Assembly (NCBI GenBank): GCA_905182575.1
Contig: CAJJCA010000017.1
Span: forward strand, 28,501-92,500
DNA length: 64,000 nucleotides
Reading direction: 5' to 3'
Origin: an uncultured Flavobacteriaceae bacterium
GTDB taxonomy: Bacteria > Bacteroidota > Bacteroidia > Flavobacteriales > Flavobacteriaceae
Position numbers and translations under genes: made by a program. The notes beneath the pieces were generated by a model, which was not told the origin of the DNA, did not search any database, and was given only the letters and a program-made list of their open reading frames with translations. Below, in pieces: positions 1-8,339 of this stretch. Each line of letters starts with the position of its first letter. Position 1 is the first letter of the stretch.

Positions 1-469
1 CAAGGGATAAATCGCAAATTAAGCTCCAACAATTCCATCTTATAGCCATCGGTGAGCTTCCAGCTTTGTTCTAAGGCAGCTTGAAAAGAAATTTCGGGGT
101 CTTCTGCGATGATATAATAGGTCATGGAAAAGCCCAATGCCACCACAATCCCCGGAACAAGCAATAAAATCAAACCAACAACTGTTAGCCCAGTAATGAT
201 CGCATACGCCAAAAGCACAGTCGCTAGGGGCTTAAATCCTTCAAACAAAAGCTCGAAACGGGTTTCTTTTCCCTTTACCAAATTCAAAAAGAAAAAACAC
301 AAACCCAATTGCAGCGGACCCGCCAGTAAAAAACTTACAATTTCTCCATAGCTATCGAATTCAGTGGGGTAGCTACTACCAAACCATAGACCAAACAAAC
401 TCCTATAGCCAAAATCCAATGGGGTTCTAACAATGTTCTTGCTTTGCGCATCAATTGTACTAAATCCAT
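1..469 (-). CDS. DUF975-like integral membrane protein (partial, one frameshift)
   Basis: The protein runs off the left edge of the window. It begins MDLVQLMRKARTLLEP, followed by hydrophobic stretches that look like membrane helices. Further on it reads LLVPGIVVALGFSMTYYII and then a short conserved-looking segment with AEDPEIS and SWKLTDGYK. That arrangement (helix, P-G-I hairpin, D-x-x-x-S with W-K-L-T) resembles DUF975/YciC-type membrane proteins of unknown function. An in-frame stop followed by clean continuation in another frame near position 355 marks a one-base indel. It lies 41 nt after the DAHP synthase stop on the same strand, so it may be the last gene of the aromatic operon. The family assignment is from memory of the pattern. 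Confidence 0.6.
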
Positions 470-510
470 AATTGAACTTTGTTTATAGAAGTTACTGGCT
501 TGTCAATTCT

Positions 511-1595
511 TTACGAATTAATAATTTTCTCTTGTTGGTTAATTGATTCTTGGTGAACTGCTTTAAACACACGCAAGATAAATTCTTCAGACAAATTACG
601 TTCTTGTCCTTCTAAAATCATTTTACCCAAGATTTCATTCCAACGTTTGTTTTGCAAAACAGCAACGTTGTTGTCTTTTTTAATCGTACCAATCTCAACA
701 GCCGTTTTCATGCGTTTTCCTAAAGTATCTAAAAGTGTTTGATCAATCACATCAATCTGTGCTCTTAAATTACTTAGCGCATTTTGATAAGCCTCCTGGT
801 CGGTAGTAACCTTACGTACTTTTAAATCATTCATGATTTCAACCAAACGTGTTGGAGTCACTTGCTGTGCCGCATCACTCCATGCGTTATCTGGATCCGT
901 ATGAGTTTCTATCATCAAACCGTCAAAGTTCAAATCCAAAGCCGCTTGAGAAATATCAAAAATCATATCTCTTTTTCCACCAATGTGAGAAGGATCACAA
1001 ATCATGGGAAGATCCGGAAATTTATTTTTAACCTCAATCGCAATTTGCCATTCCGGAATGTTTCGGTATATTTGGTTTTTTCATAGGTAGAAAATCCACG
1101 ATGGATCAAACCTAAATTCTTGATGTTGGCCGTATACAAACGTTCAACGCCGCCGAGCCATAAAGCCAAGTCAGGGTTTACAGGGTTTTTTACTAAAACA
1201 ATTTTGTCCGTTCCTTCCAAAGCATCTGCAATTTCTTGCATGATAAAAGGACTTACCGTAGAACGTGCACCAATCCAAAGTATGTCAACATCATATTCTA
1301 AAGCTAACTTAACGTGGTCTTTATTAGCGACTTCAGTGGCCGTCAATAAACCCGTTTCTTCTTTAACTTTTTTCAACCAACCGAGTCCAATCGCTCCCAC
1401 GCCTTCAAACATGCCCGGGCGGGTTCTTGGTTTCCAGATTCCAGCACGGTAAACCGTGACATCGGTATCTTTCAATTCGTGAGCAATTTTCAATACTTGC
1501 TCTTCGGTTTCAGCGCTACAAGGCCCTCCGATTACTAAAGGATGATCTAAACCAAAATTGGTTAGCCATTGGCGCATTTCTTTTTTATTTTCCAT
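511..1595 (-). CDS. Bifunctional DAHP synthase / chorismate mutase (one frameshift)
   Basis: The N-terminal part is a 3-deoxy-D-arabino-heptulosonate 7-phosphate synthase, with VIGGPCSAETEEQ, the KPRTRPG loop, WIGARST and, after the break, CDPSHIGGKRD. The C-terminal ~100 residues form an AroQ-type chorismate mutase helix bundle (LRAQIDVID...LLDTLGKRM, EIGTIKKDNN). It therefore catalyses the first step of the shikimate pathway and the branch step to prephenate. The start MENKKEMRQW is chosen because it lies 10 nt after the tyrA stop. Upstream residues in the longer frame overlap tyrA. The frame breaks near position 1068, where KTKY should continue into RNIPEWQIAIEVK. It is the fourth enzyme of the pheA operon. 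This DAHPS-CM fusion is typical of Bacteroidota. Confidence 0.93.
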
Positions 1596-1605
1596 GGATT
1601 TAATT

Positions 1606-2469
1606 TTAATGTTTGCTTGTTTTATTGATGCCTTCCAAAATTTCGCTAATGCTATTGATCGCAACTATTTGCTGATAGAGTTTATCGTATTCATTTGCTT
1701 CTAAAAGATTTTTAAATTGATTTAAATTATTAATGTATTCAGAAAGCGTTTCTAAAATATTGTCTTTGTTTTGGTTAAAAATCGGAATCCACATATCGGG
1801 TGAACTTTTCGCCAAACGGACTGTTGATTCAAATCCACTTCCTGCCATTTCAAAAATGGTTTTTTCGTTTTTCTCTTTCTCCACCACAGTTTTTCCTAAC
1901 ATAAAGGAACTGATGTGCGAAAGGTGAGAAACATAAGCAATGTGCTGGTCATGTTCCACTGGATCCATGGGTCTGATTTGCATTCCCATTTTACGAAACC
2001 AATTTTCGGCCCATTCTAATAAATCCGGACGGGTATTGTGGGTTTCACACAGAATCTGAGTTTTGTTTAAAAACAAATCATCCATGGCAGCATCTGGCCC
2101 CGAAAACTCTGTTCCCGCAATGGGATGGGTAGCCAGGAATTGCCCTCTTTTTGAGTGCAATGCCACACGGTCACAAATAGAAGCCTTGGTAGAGCCAAAA
2201 TCAATAACAAGGCCATTGTCGTGAACCAAATCCAAAAGACTTACAATTTCCTTACTGGCTGCATCAACAGGTATAGTAATCAGCAGTAGGTCCATTAGTT
2301 TTAGATCAACACTGTTAAGCTTAAAATCGATCAACTTAATTGTTATGGAGCGATCGAGGTTATCCACATTTTGATCCAAACCAAAAATCTCGACATCAGA
2401 AATGTGCTTCCGCGCTGACAATGCCAGCGACCCTCCTATCAATCCAATGCCTAAAATCCCTACTTTCAT
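1606..2469 (-). CDS. tyrA: Prephenate dehydrogenase
   Basis: Intact 287-residue protein. It oxidatively decarboxylates prephenate to 4-hydroxyphenylpyruvate, the committed step to tyrosine. The NAD(P) Rossmann fold opens with GIGLIGGS at residues 7-14. The family signature HPIAGTE spans residues 115-121, and a second His-rich catalytic helix (DQHIAYVSHLSH) lies near residue 165. Its start codon overlaps the stop of the preceding aminotransferase gene by 4 nt (2466-2469), which indicates translational coupling. Length and domain content match monofunctional TyrA; there is no chorismate mutase domain here because that activity is fused to the DAHP synthase downstream. It is one of the few genes in this operon with an unbroken frame. 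Confidence 0.95.
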   Translation of the reverse strand: MKVGILGIGLIGGSLALSARKHISDVEIFGLDQNVDNLDRSITIKLIDFKLNSVDLKLMDLLLITIPVDAASKEIVSLLDLVHDNGLVIDFGSTKASICDRVALHSKRGQFLATHPIAGTEFSGPDAAMDDLFLNKTQILCETHNTRPDLLEWAENWFRKMGMQIRPMDPVEHDQHIAYVSHLSHISSFMLGKTVVEKEKNEKTIFEMAGSGFESTVRLAKSSPDMWIPIFNQNKDNILETLSEYINNLNQFKNLLEANEYDKLYQQIVAINSISEILEGINKTSKH

Positions 2470-3617
2470 CTTGTTGTTATTCTTTCGATTGCTTTGCGAA
2501 TTTGTGATTCCTCAACACAAAGTGAAAACCTAATGTATCCCTCCCCTTGACTTCCAAAAATAGTACCTGGAGTGATGAACAATTCATATTCATATAATAT
2601 TTTATCAATAAACGCTTCTGCGTCTAGTGTGGAGTCCTTCAGTTTTGCCCAAACAAACAAACCACTGCTGTTGGTGTCAAACTCCGATCCTAACAATGTG
2701 GCCAATTCATAAATCAATTGACGCCTTTTTTCATAGACTTTATTCAGTTCTTCAAACCAAGAATCTGGTGCTTGAAGAGCTGCAATTGCTCCCTGTTGAA
2801 TGCCGTAAAACATCCCAGAATCCATATTGCTTTTAACTTTAAGAACCGACTTTGATATTTGCTTCATTCCCCAAAAGCATTCCTACCCGCCAGCCTGCCA
2901 TATTGAAAGATTTGCTTAGGGAATTGAGTTCCATTGCGATATCCATCGCACCCGGAATGGTTAAAATACTCTGTGGTTTATCGGTCAAAACAAAACTGTA
3001 GGGATTGTCATTAACCAATAAAATATTATTTTTTCTCGCTTTAATTGATTAACTTTTCAAAAACCGCTTGCTTGGCATTTGCACCCGTCGGCATGTGGGG
3101 ATAATTGACCCACAACAACTTAACGCCTTCCAAGTCCATTTTGTCAAGTTCCGCCAAGTCGGGTTCCCAGTTGTTTTCAGGTTTTAAATCATAAAAGACC
3201 GGAACTGCCTCCACCAGTCGGGTGACCGACTCGTAGGTGGGATATCCAGGATTGGGAATAAGCACCTTGTCTCCCGGATTGAGAAATGCCATGGACAGGT
3301 GAAGAATTCCTTCTTTTGAACCCATCAGCGGCAATATTTCATTGTCTGGAATCAACCGCAACTTGATAATGCCTTTGGTAAAAGTCGGCAATTCCTTTTC
3401 TAAGTTCTGGAAGCCCCTGATAACCTTGGTATTGATGCGCTTTGGGATGAGTCAAACTGTCTGTTAGCGCTTTGATCACAGAAGGTAATGGCGCTAAATC
3501 TGGACTGCCAATTCCCATGTTGATGATGTTTTTTCCATCACGAACAAGACCCGCCACTTCTCTCAATTTTTTTGAGAAATAGTATTCCTGAACACTTTCT
3601 AGCCGTCTCGCTGTCAT
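2466..3617 (-). CDS. PLP-dependent aromatic/aspartate-type aminotransferase (about three frameshifts)
   Basis: Class I/II fold-type I aminotransferase, expected to transaminate phenylpyruvate and 4-hydroxyphenylpyruvate in the last step of Phe and Tyr synthesis. The N-terminus carries INMGIGSPDLAP. The middle carries PNPGYPTYESV and LLWVNYPHMPTGA (the N/D-x-P-H-x-P-T-G-A motif). The PLP-lysine segment NSLSKSFNMAGWRVGM lies in a part translated in a third frame between about 2870 and 3040. The C-terminus reads GTIFGSQGEGYIRFSL. Breaks lie near 3385, 3045 and 2870. The start overlaps the pheA stop by 4 nt (3614-3617), and the stop overlaps the tyrA start. The substrate is inferred from the operon; the sequence alone shows only the aminotransferase class. 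Confidence 0.88.
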
Positions 3618-4434
3618 GACTTACCATTTTTATACTCCCCCAAAACCTTGAATGAGGTTGCCATTATTTCTAAAAGGGATTTTGCTTTTAAATAGTTTTC
3701 TACTTCGTCGAAAGTGACGTCCACAAAAAAAGCATATTTCCCGGGAGTTTCGATAACGGGTAAAGATTGAATTTTTGTAAGATTTAGGCTACAATCACTC
3801 ACAACATTTAGTGCGGTTGCCAAACTTCCGCGCTTGTGGTCCAAAATAAATTTCCAAGCCGCTTTTGAAATGGCTTCGGATGTTTTTGGATCTGATTTTT
3901 CGACGATCACAAAACGTGTGACGTTGTTTTTTATCGTTTGAATGGAAGCATTCAGAATTGTAAGTCCATAAATCTCTGAAGCACTTTTACTTGCTATTGC
4001 TCCAATGCCATGTGTATTGTTTTTTTGAATCTCCATCGCTACCTCAGCAGTATCATTGCTTTCAACCAACTTGATGTGAGGGAAAGCCTCAAAAAACAAC
4101 TTGCATTGTAGCAATGCCATCGGATGAGAATGTACTTCATTAATGTCTTCAATCTTTTGTCCGGGCAAAGCCATGAGGTTGTGCTCAATGCTTAAATAAT
4201 GCTCTCCCACGATGAATAGCCCGTATTGATCCATCAAAGCATAATTAGGAATGATTGAGCCTGCAATAGAATTCTCTATTGCCATCACCGCTTGATCACA
4301 AACCCCCTGAGCCAGGGCTTTAGCCAATCCGATAAAAATTAGGTCAATTCAGGAGCAGCAGTATAGTACTCCTGTGTCACCTGATCGTGAAAGGATCCTT
4401 TTATTCCCTGTATTGCTACTTTTGTTCTCTTCAT
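3614..4434 (-). CDS. pheA: Prephenate dehydratase (one frameshift)
   Basis: Converts prephenate to phenylpyruvate in phenylalanine synthesis. The protein starts MKRTKVAIQGIKGSFHDQVT at 4434. The frame breaks near 4345, where ELT is followed by a stop and the other frame continues IGLAKALAQGVCDQAVMAIENS. The dehydratase signature NNVTRFVIVEK (with the conserved T-R-F) is present. It is followed by a C-terminal ACT domain (RGSLATALNVVSDCSLNLTKIQS) that normally binds Phe as feedback inhibitor. There is no N-terminal chorismate mutase; that activity sits on the DAHP synthase gene. It is the first structural gene after the Phe/Tyr leader. Its start codon lies only 3 nt after the U-tract of the leader terminator, with no Shine-Dalgarno sequence. 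Confidence 0.92.
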
Positions 4435-4437
4435 TTC

Positions 4438-4466
4438 AAAAAAAAAGTCCCGATTAAATCAGGACT
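4438..4466 (-). terminator. Intrinsic terminator of the pheA leader (attenuator)
   Basis: On the minus strand the arms AGTCCTGAT and ATCGGGACT flank a TTA loop (plus-strand 4446-4466). They form a 9-bp stem with one G-U pair, followed directly by nine T residues (4438-4446). This is a textbook intrinsic terminator, yet it lies inside the transcript between the leader ORF and pheA. The 5' arm can pair instead with an upstream strand: TCCTG (4460-4464) with CAGGA (4506-4510), extended by CAAAG (4467-4471) with CTTTG (4497-4501). The two folds exclude each other, which is the hallmark of transcription attenuation. Confidence 0.85.
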
Positions 4467-4493
4467 CTTTGTTTTATCTATTTATTTCAAATA

Positions 4494-4562
4494 CTACAAA
4501 GTTCTTCCTGCTTCTGAATAGAAGTAATAAAAGTTGTTATAGTGAAAGAAATTTTTTTTCAT
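4494..4562 (-). CDS. Phe/Tyr-rich leader peptide of the aromatic amino-acid operon
   Basis: A 22-codon ORF begins ATG at 4562 and ends TAG at 4494. Residues 5-15 read FFHYNNFYYFY, so 8 of 11 consecutive codons are Phe or Tyr, followed by SEAGRTL. It lies downstream of a good promoter and upstream of a U-tract terminator and pheA. The most likely role is a ribosome-sensing leader: lack of charged tRNA-Phe or tRNA-Tyr would stall the ribosome on these codons, leave the antiterminator strand at 4497-4510 free and allow read-through. A ribosome that reaches the stop would cover that strand and let the terminator form. The ORF starts with an 8-A run, so a miscounted homopolymer would change the frame. 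No Shine-Dalgarno sequence is visible, as is usual in this phylum. Confidence 0.82.
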   Translation of the reverse strand: MKKNFFHYNNFYYFYSEAGRTL

Positions 4563-4578
4563 TATTTATTTTCTGACA

Positions 4579-4609
4579 CAAAAGTAACACAGCTTTTCGC
4601 AAAAACAAA
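4579..4609 (-). promoter_or_regulatory. Bacteroidota-type promoter of the pheA leader/operon
   Basis: On the minus strand, TTTG at 4606-4609 is followed after 19 nt by TACTTTTG at 4579-4586. This fits the Bacteroidota consensus TTTG / TAnnTTTG exactly. The expected transcript start is near 4572, about 10 nt before the leader ATG. Confidence 0.7.
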
Positions 4610-4851
4610 TTTTTAAGCAAAATTTTTATCATTAGAGATACAGAACCTTAAAACAATACTGTAGACTTGTAAATTCATTTAAAACTATTAAAAATCTTAA
4701 AGTTTCTTTTTTAATAATTGTAAATAGATAGCTACCTATTTCGCTCGGAAATGGAAAAGGTTTTAGCATCTAAAAATTAGGAAATGACATTAGAGGAATT
4801 ATATGTTAAAACCGGAATTACTGAAAATTGAGAGGTTGGCAAAAGCTCTAT

Positions 4852-5323
4852 TTAAATTAACGTATTGGGGATTAAACTAAAATTAGTGGTGTCCTTTTCT
4901 ATAGTCGAATCTTCTGTTTTCTTAGAAATATAATAATTAGCATTGCCCGATTCATCTGAGGTAATATTAATCAGCGCTCCGTCAATCGCAATGGAACTAT
5001 CAACAATTGGTTCTTCCTTAGTTGGTTTAAAAAATTCCTTGATAGACATATCAAATGAAATCAATTTAATCATCGCCAAAGTATCCCCTTCAAAATGTTT
5101 ATGACTGATGATTTTTAAATTATAAACAGACACATTCGCATGCAGAGAATTGCTTAAAAGACTTAAGCTGACCTCCTCAAAAATCAAACTGTGCATCCAC
5201 CTCATCATTTATAAATGTTTTAACGGTTTCTTTAATCTTATTTTGAAATAGAAAGGGGATTGAAATCAAAAGTAAAAGAATGACCAACAACGAAATACCA
5301 AATATTTTAATTAGCTTTTTCAA
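4852..5323 (-). pseudogene. Truncated AsmA-like protein, N-terminal fragment
   Basis: From a TTG start (KKLIKIFGISLLVILLLISI, one membrane anchor) the reading continues through KIKETVKTFINDEVDAQFDF. It then shifts frame near 5190 into EEVSLSLLSN, NVSVYNLKIISHKHFEGDTLA and VDSSIAIDGALINI. This is the characteristic start of AsmA-family proteins (inner-membrane anchor plus a beta-rich repeat that probably bridges the envelope). Those proteins normally run to 700-1000 residues. Here the similarity stops after about 155 residues at ...LIPNTLI, and no continuation is found downstream on the minus strand. It is therefore probably a decayed remnant, although a large local sequence deletion cannot be excluded. 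Confidence 0.6.
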
Positions 5324-5464
5324 TTGAATGTGATTTGGGCGTTTATTATACTCCTACAAAAATGGTGCTAAAAGAGATGAAGAATCGATTCTTTCTTAAT
5401 AGATTTAGGGATTTTGGGTTTAAATTTGCTGAAAAACCTAAGGGAAATAGTAACCTGTTTAGGC

Positions 5465-6047
5465 CTAGACGAATACTTTAAAAATAACCAAAGCATAAAT
5501 TACAAAACGAGCATATCGGAAAAGCGACCATATCAAATAATATTTAAAATTGTATTTTATCAAGCCCGAAGCGAGGCTTACGATTGAGTGAGGAATGGGA
5601 CTGATTGCACCCAACAACACGAAAAAGCCTCCCCATTTTCGTAAATTCACAATGTGCTTTTCTATTTTATTTTCAATATGATTTTTTATGTTGGGGATTA
5701 AAAACAACCGATTGCCAATAAAGTAAGAAATGATTCCGCCAGCGTAGGAAATCGTTGCCAATATGAACAAAAACAACCAAGGATTAGCTGATTTTGAGGC
5801 CCATGCAATAAAAACTTCTGGTGGAATTATGCCTAAAATAGTTTCTGAAGCTAAAAAAAAAGAAAAAATAAATCTGATGAATAAGTGGCTACCAGATGAT
5901 TAAGCAGGGAATTAAAATCCAAAACAAAAAGCTCCAATCCTACTAACAATAAAACAAAAACAATTATTGCGCACCGCCTTTAAAAGCAGTATTCTTTAAA
6001 AATGAATAAAATTTTGTTATTTGATAATAACGATTGAGTAAAACCAT
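5465..6047 (-). CDS. DedA/VTT-domain membrane protein (about two frameshifts)
   Basis: Reassembled from three frames, the protein starts at 6047 (MVLLNRYYQITKFYS). It passes through a helix (CAIIVFVLLLVGLELFVL) and then ASETILGIIPPEVFIAWA, where E-T-x-x-G-x-I-P-P-E is the conserved VTT re-entrant motif. The C-terminal part reads YAGGIISYFIGNRL, GGFFVLLGAISPIPHSIVSLASG and a last helix. This matches short YqaA-type VTT proteins (about 190 residues), which are inner-membrane proteins related to DedA and thought to act in lipid scrambling or transport. Breaks lie near 5970 and 5900. Substrate is unknown. Confidence 0.75.
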
Positions 6048-6486
6048 ATTGTTTGATTAAACTAAATTTAGGTTCCTTTAAAATTCGCTTAAAATCTTCT
6101 TAGTTAAGGTTACTTCAATTAACCTAGGCACTTAGTTATTAGTGATGTAAATGATAATTATTGCAATTTTTAAAAATTAAAAAATGGTGAAAGTATAATT
6201 GCTTGTACTATTACACTCGGTTTTTCATGATTATAAATCAATGTCAAAGGTAATGAATTTTACATTTTAATTTTATAAAAAAGTTAATTTAAAACATGTT
6301 TTTCAGGTAAATAAAATAAAATCTTAAGTGTATTTTTTTAATTCTAAACGTTTCATTTTAAATAAAAAACAAGCTCTATTTAACAAATTCTACCGATTGA
6401 AAGAGAATTTATAAGATTAAACCAAGAGTGTTAATAAATATTAAATCGAATTCTCTAAATTGAACCTTCAAAGAAACAAGAAAAAA
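6048..6486. other. AT-rich intergenic region between divergent genes
   Basis: These 439 nt separate the divergently read VTT gene and gldA. They are very AT-rich, with no convincing ORF or RNA gene. A small inverted repeat (GGTTA...TAACC) lies near 6109-6125. Promoters for both flanking genes are expected here, but none fits the phylum consensus well enough to mark. Confidence 0.5.
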
Positions 6487-7381
6487 GTGGGAATCGTCAT
6501 TGACAACTTAACAAAAAACTATGCTGCTGCTAAAGCGTTAAAAAGATATTAATTTTAGTATTAATTCTGCAGAAATAGTTGGTCTGCTTGGTCCTAATGG
6601 AGCCGGAAAAACTTCGTTGATGAAGATACTAACGGGCTATCTTAGTCAATGGAAAGGGACCATATCTTTTGACGGCATGGACATTCGCACCAATACCAAG
6701 AAAATTCAACAGATAATCGGCTACCTTCCTGAGAATAATCCGTTGTATTTGGAAATGTATGTCAAGGAATACCTCAGTTTTGTGGGTACGCTCTATCAAC
6801 TAAAGATCCCACCTGTTGAAGCGGTTATAGAAAAAACAGGTCTGCAAGAGCATGCACATAAAAAAATTGGGGACTTGTCTAAAGGCTACAAACAAAGGGT
6901 AGGTATCGCAGCTGCGTTGCTTCATGATCCTGCCTATCTGATTCTCGATGAACCCACAACAGGTCTGGACCCCAATCAGGTGATTGAAATTAGAAATTTG
7001 ATCAAAAATCTGGGGAAGGAAAAAACTGTGTTTCTCTCCACGCATATCCTTCAAGAAGTGGATGCCATGTGTGATCGGGTGATTATTATCAACAAAGGGA
7101 AAATCGTTTTGGATCAACCCCTAGACCAATTGAGAAATAAACAAGACCAAATTATTGAAGTGAGTTTTGATTATCGGATTGAAGTGGTCGCTTTAGAGAA
7201 AATTCCCAATGTTCAAAAAGTTACTAATACCTATGATTTTAATTACGAATTACAAATTAAAGGAGCTCAAGACATGCGCCCTGCCGTCTTCGATTTTGCC
7301 CAGGACAATGGTTTGAAAATCTTAAATCTTCAATTAAAAAACGAAAGTCTGGAGCAATTATTTAAGAAACTGACGGTTTAG
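6487..7381 (+). CDS. gldA: Gliding-motility ABC transporter ATP-binding protein GldA (one frameshift)
   Basis: The reading starts at a GTG (VGIVIDNLTKNYAAAKAL). It breaks in an A-run near 6541 and continues KDINFSINSAEIVGLLGPNGAGKTSLM, giving the Walker A motif. The rest is intact: Q-loop region GYLPENNPLY, ABC signature LSKGYKQRV, Walker B YLILDEPTTGLDP and switch-region STHILQEV. Length (~298) and the GYLPENNPLY segment match GldA, the ATPase that works with membrane partners GldF/GldG in flavobacterial gliding. No gldF/gldG lie next to it, which is usual for this lineage. Its stop shares 4 nt with the convergent metF stop. The GldA call is by family resemblance; a generic ABC-2 ATPase is the alternative. 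Confidence 0.85.
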
Positions 7382-8335
7382 AAAACCGCCTCTGCAATTT
7401 GCTTAATATTATCCGATTTTCCCATGGAGTAATAATGTAAAAAAGGAACCTCAGTCGCTATCAATTCTTTACTCTGTTGGATACACCATTCCACCCCTAC
7501 TTGACGAACTGCATTATTATCCTTACACTTAATTACTTCTTTGATCAAAGCTTCAGGTAAGTCTACATGAAAACGATGGGGAATCATATTGAGTTGTTTG
7601 AGAGTCGAAAGGGGTTTTAATCCTGGGATAATCGGAGCCGTAATGCCTTCTTCTCGTGCCTTTGCCACGAACTCAAAAAACTTTTGATTGTCAAAAAACA
7701 TTTGAGTTACAATATAATTTATTTCAGCTTTTATTTTTTTCTTTAAAAAATGAATATCACTTTCAAGGCTGGGAGCTTCCATGTGTTTTTCAGGGTAGCC
7801 AGAAACGCCAATACAAAAATCGGTTTTGTGCGAGTTAAGCAACTCCTCATCCAAGTAGGTTCCTTGATTCAAATCAGAAATCTGCTGAACCAATTCGTTC
7901 GCATAGGAATGTCCTTCGGAATCGGGAGTGAAATAATTTTCAGTTTTTATGGCATCGCCCCGCAAAGCTACCACATTATCAATTTCTAAAAAATCCAAAT
8001 CAATTAAAAAATTCTCAGTATCCTCTTTAGAAAAACCACCACACAAAATATGAGGCACCGCATCAACATTATACTTCCCCTGAATTGCTGCACAAATACC
8101 CACCGTTCCAGGACGTTTTCGAATCACTTTTAATTCAAGTAATCCATTTCCCCTGTCCTTATAAACATGTTCTTCTCGATGATAGGTCACGTCAATAAAA
8201 GGAGGGTTAAACTCCATTAATGAATCTATTGAACTAAATAAGGCATTAATATTTTGTCCTTTCAAAGGTGGTAAAATCTCAAAAGTGAATTGCGTTTTGC
8301 CTTTGGCTTTTGGTGATGTGTTCAGTTACTTTCAT
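7378..8335 (-). CDS. metF: Methylenetetrahydrofolate reductase (one frameshift)
   Basis: FAD-dependent enzyme that reduces 5,10-methylene-THF to 5-methyl-THF, the methyl donor for MetH. It starts MKVTEHITK. The frame breaks in an A-run near 8300 and continues AKGKTQFTFEILPPLKG (the F-E-x-x-P-P motif). Later segments are FIDVTYH, LRGD, FCIGVSGYPEKHMEAPS and NYIVTQMFFDNQKFF, all typical of MTHFR. Length is about 318 residues. It lies 4 nt after the metH chain and is the last gene of the SAM-controlled methionine operon. Its stop codon overlaps the convergent gldA stop by 4 nt. Confidence 0.94.
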
Positions 8336-8339
8336 AATT

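Noticed and set aside
4438..4562. T-box riboswitch upstream of pheA
   Set aside because: No T-box consensus, specifier stem or long structured leader is present. The short Phe/Tyr ORF with terminator/antiterminator explains the region better.
4791..4836. Small plus-strand frame reading MTLEELYVKTG
   Set aside because: Only 15 codons, with no promoter or conserved context.
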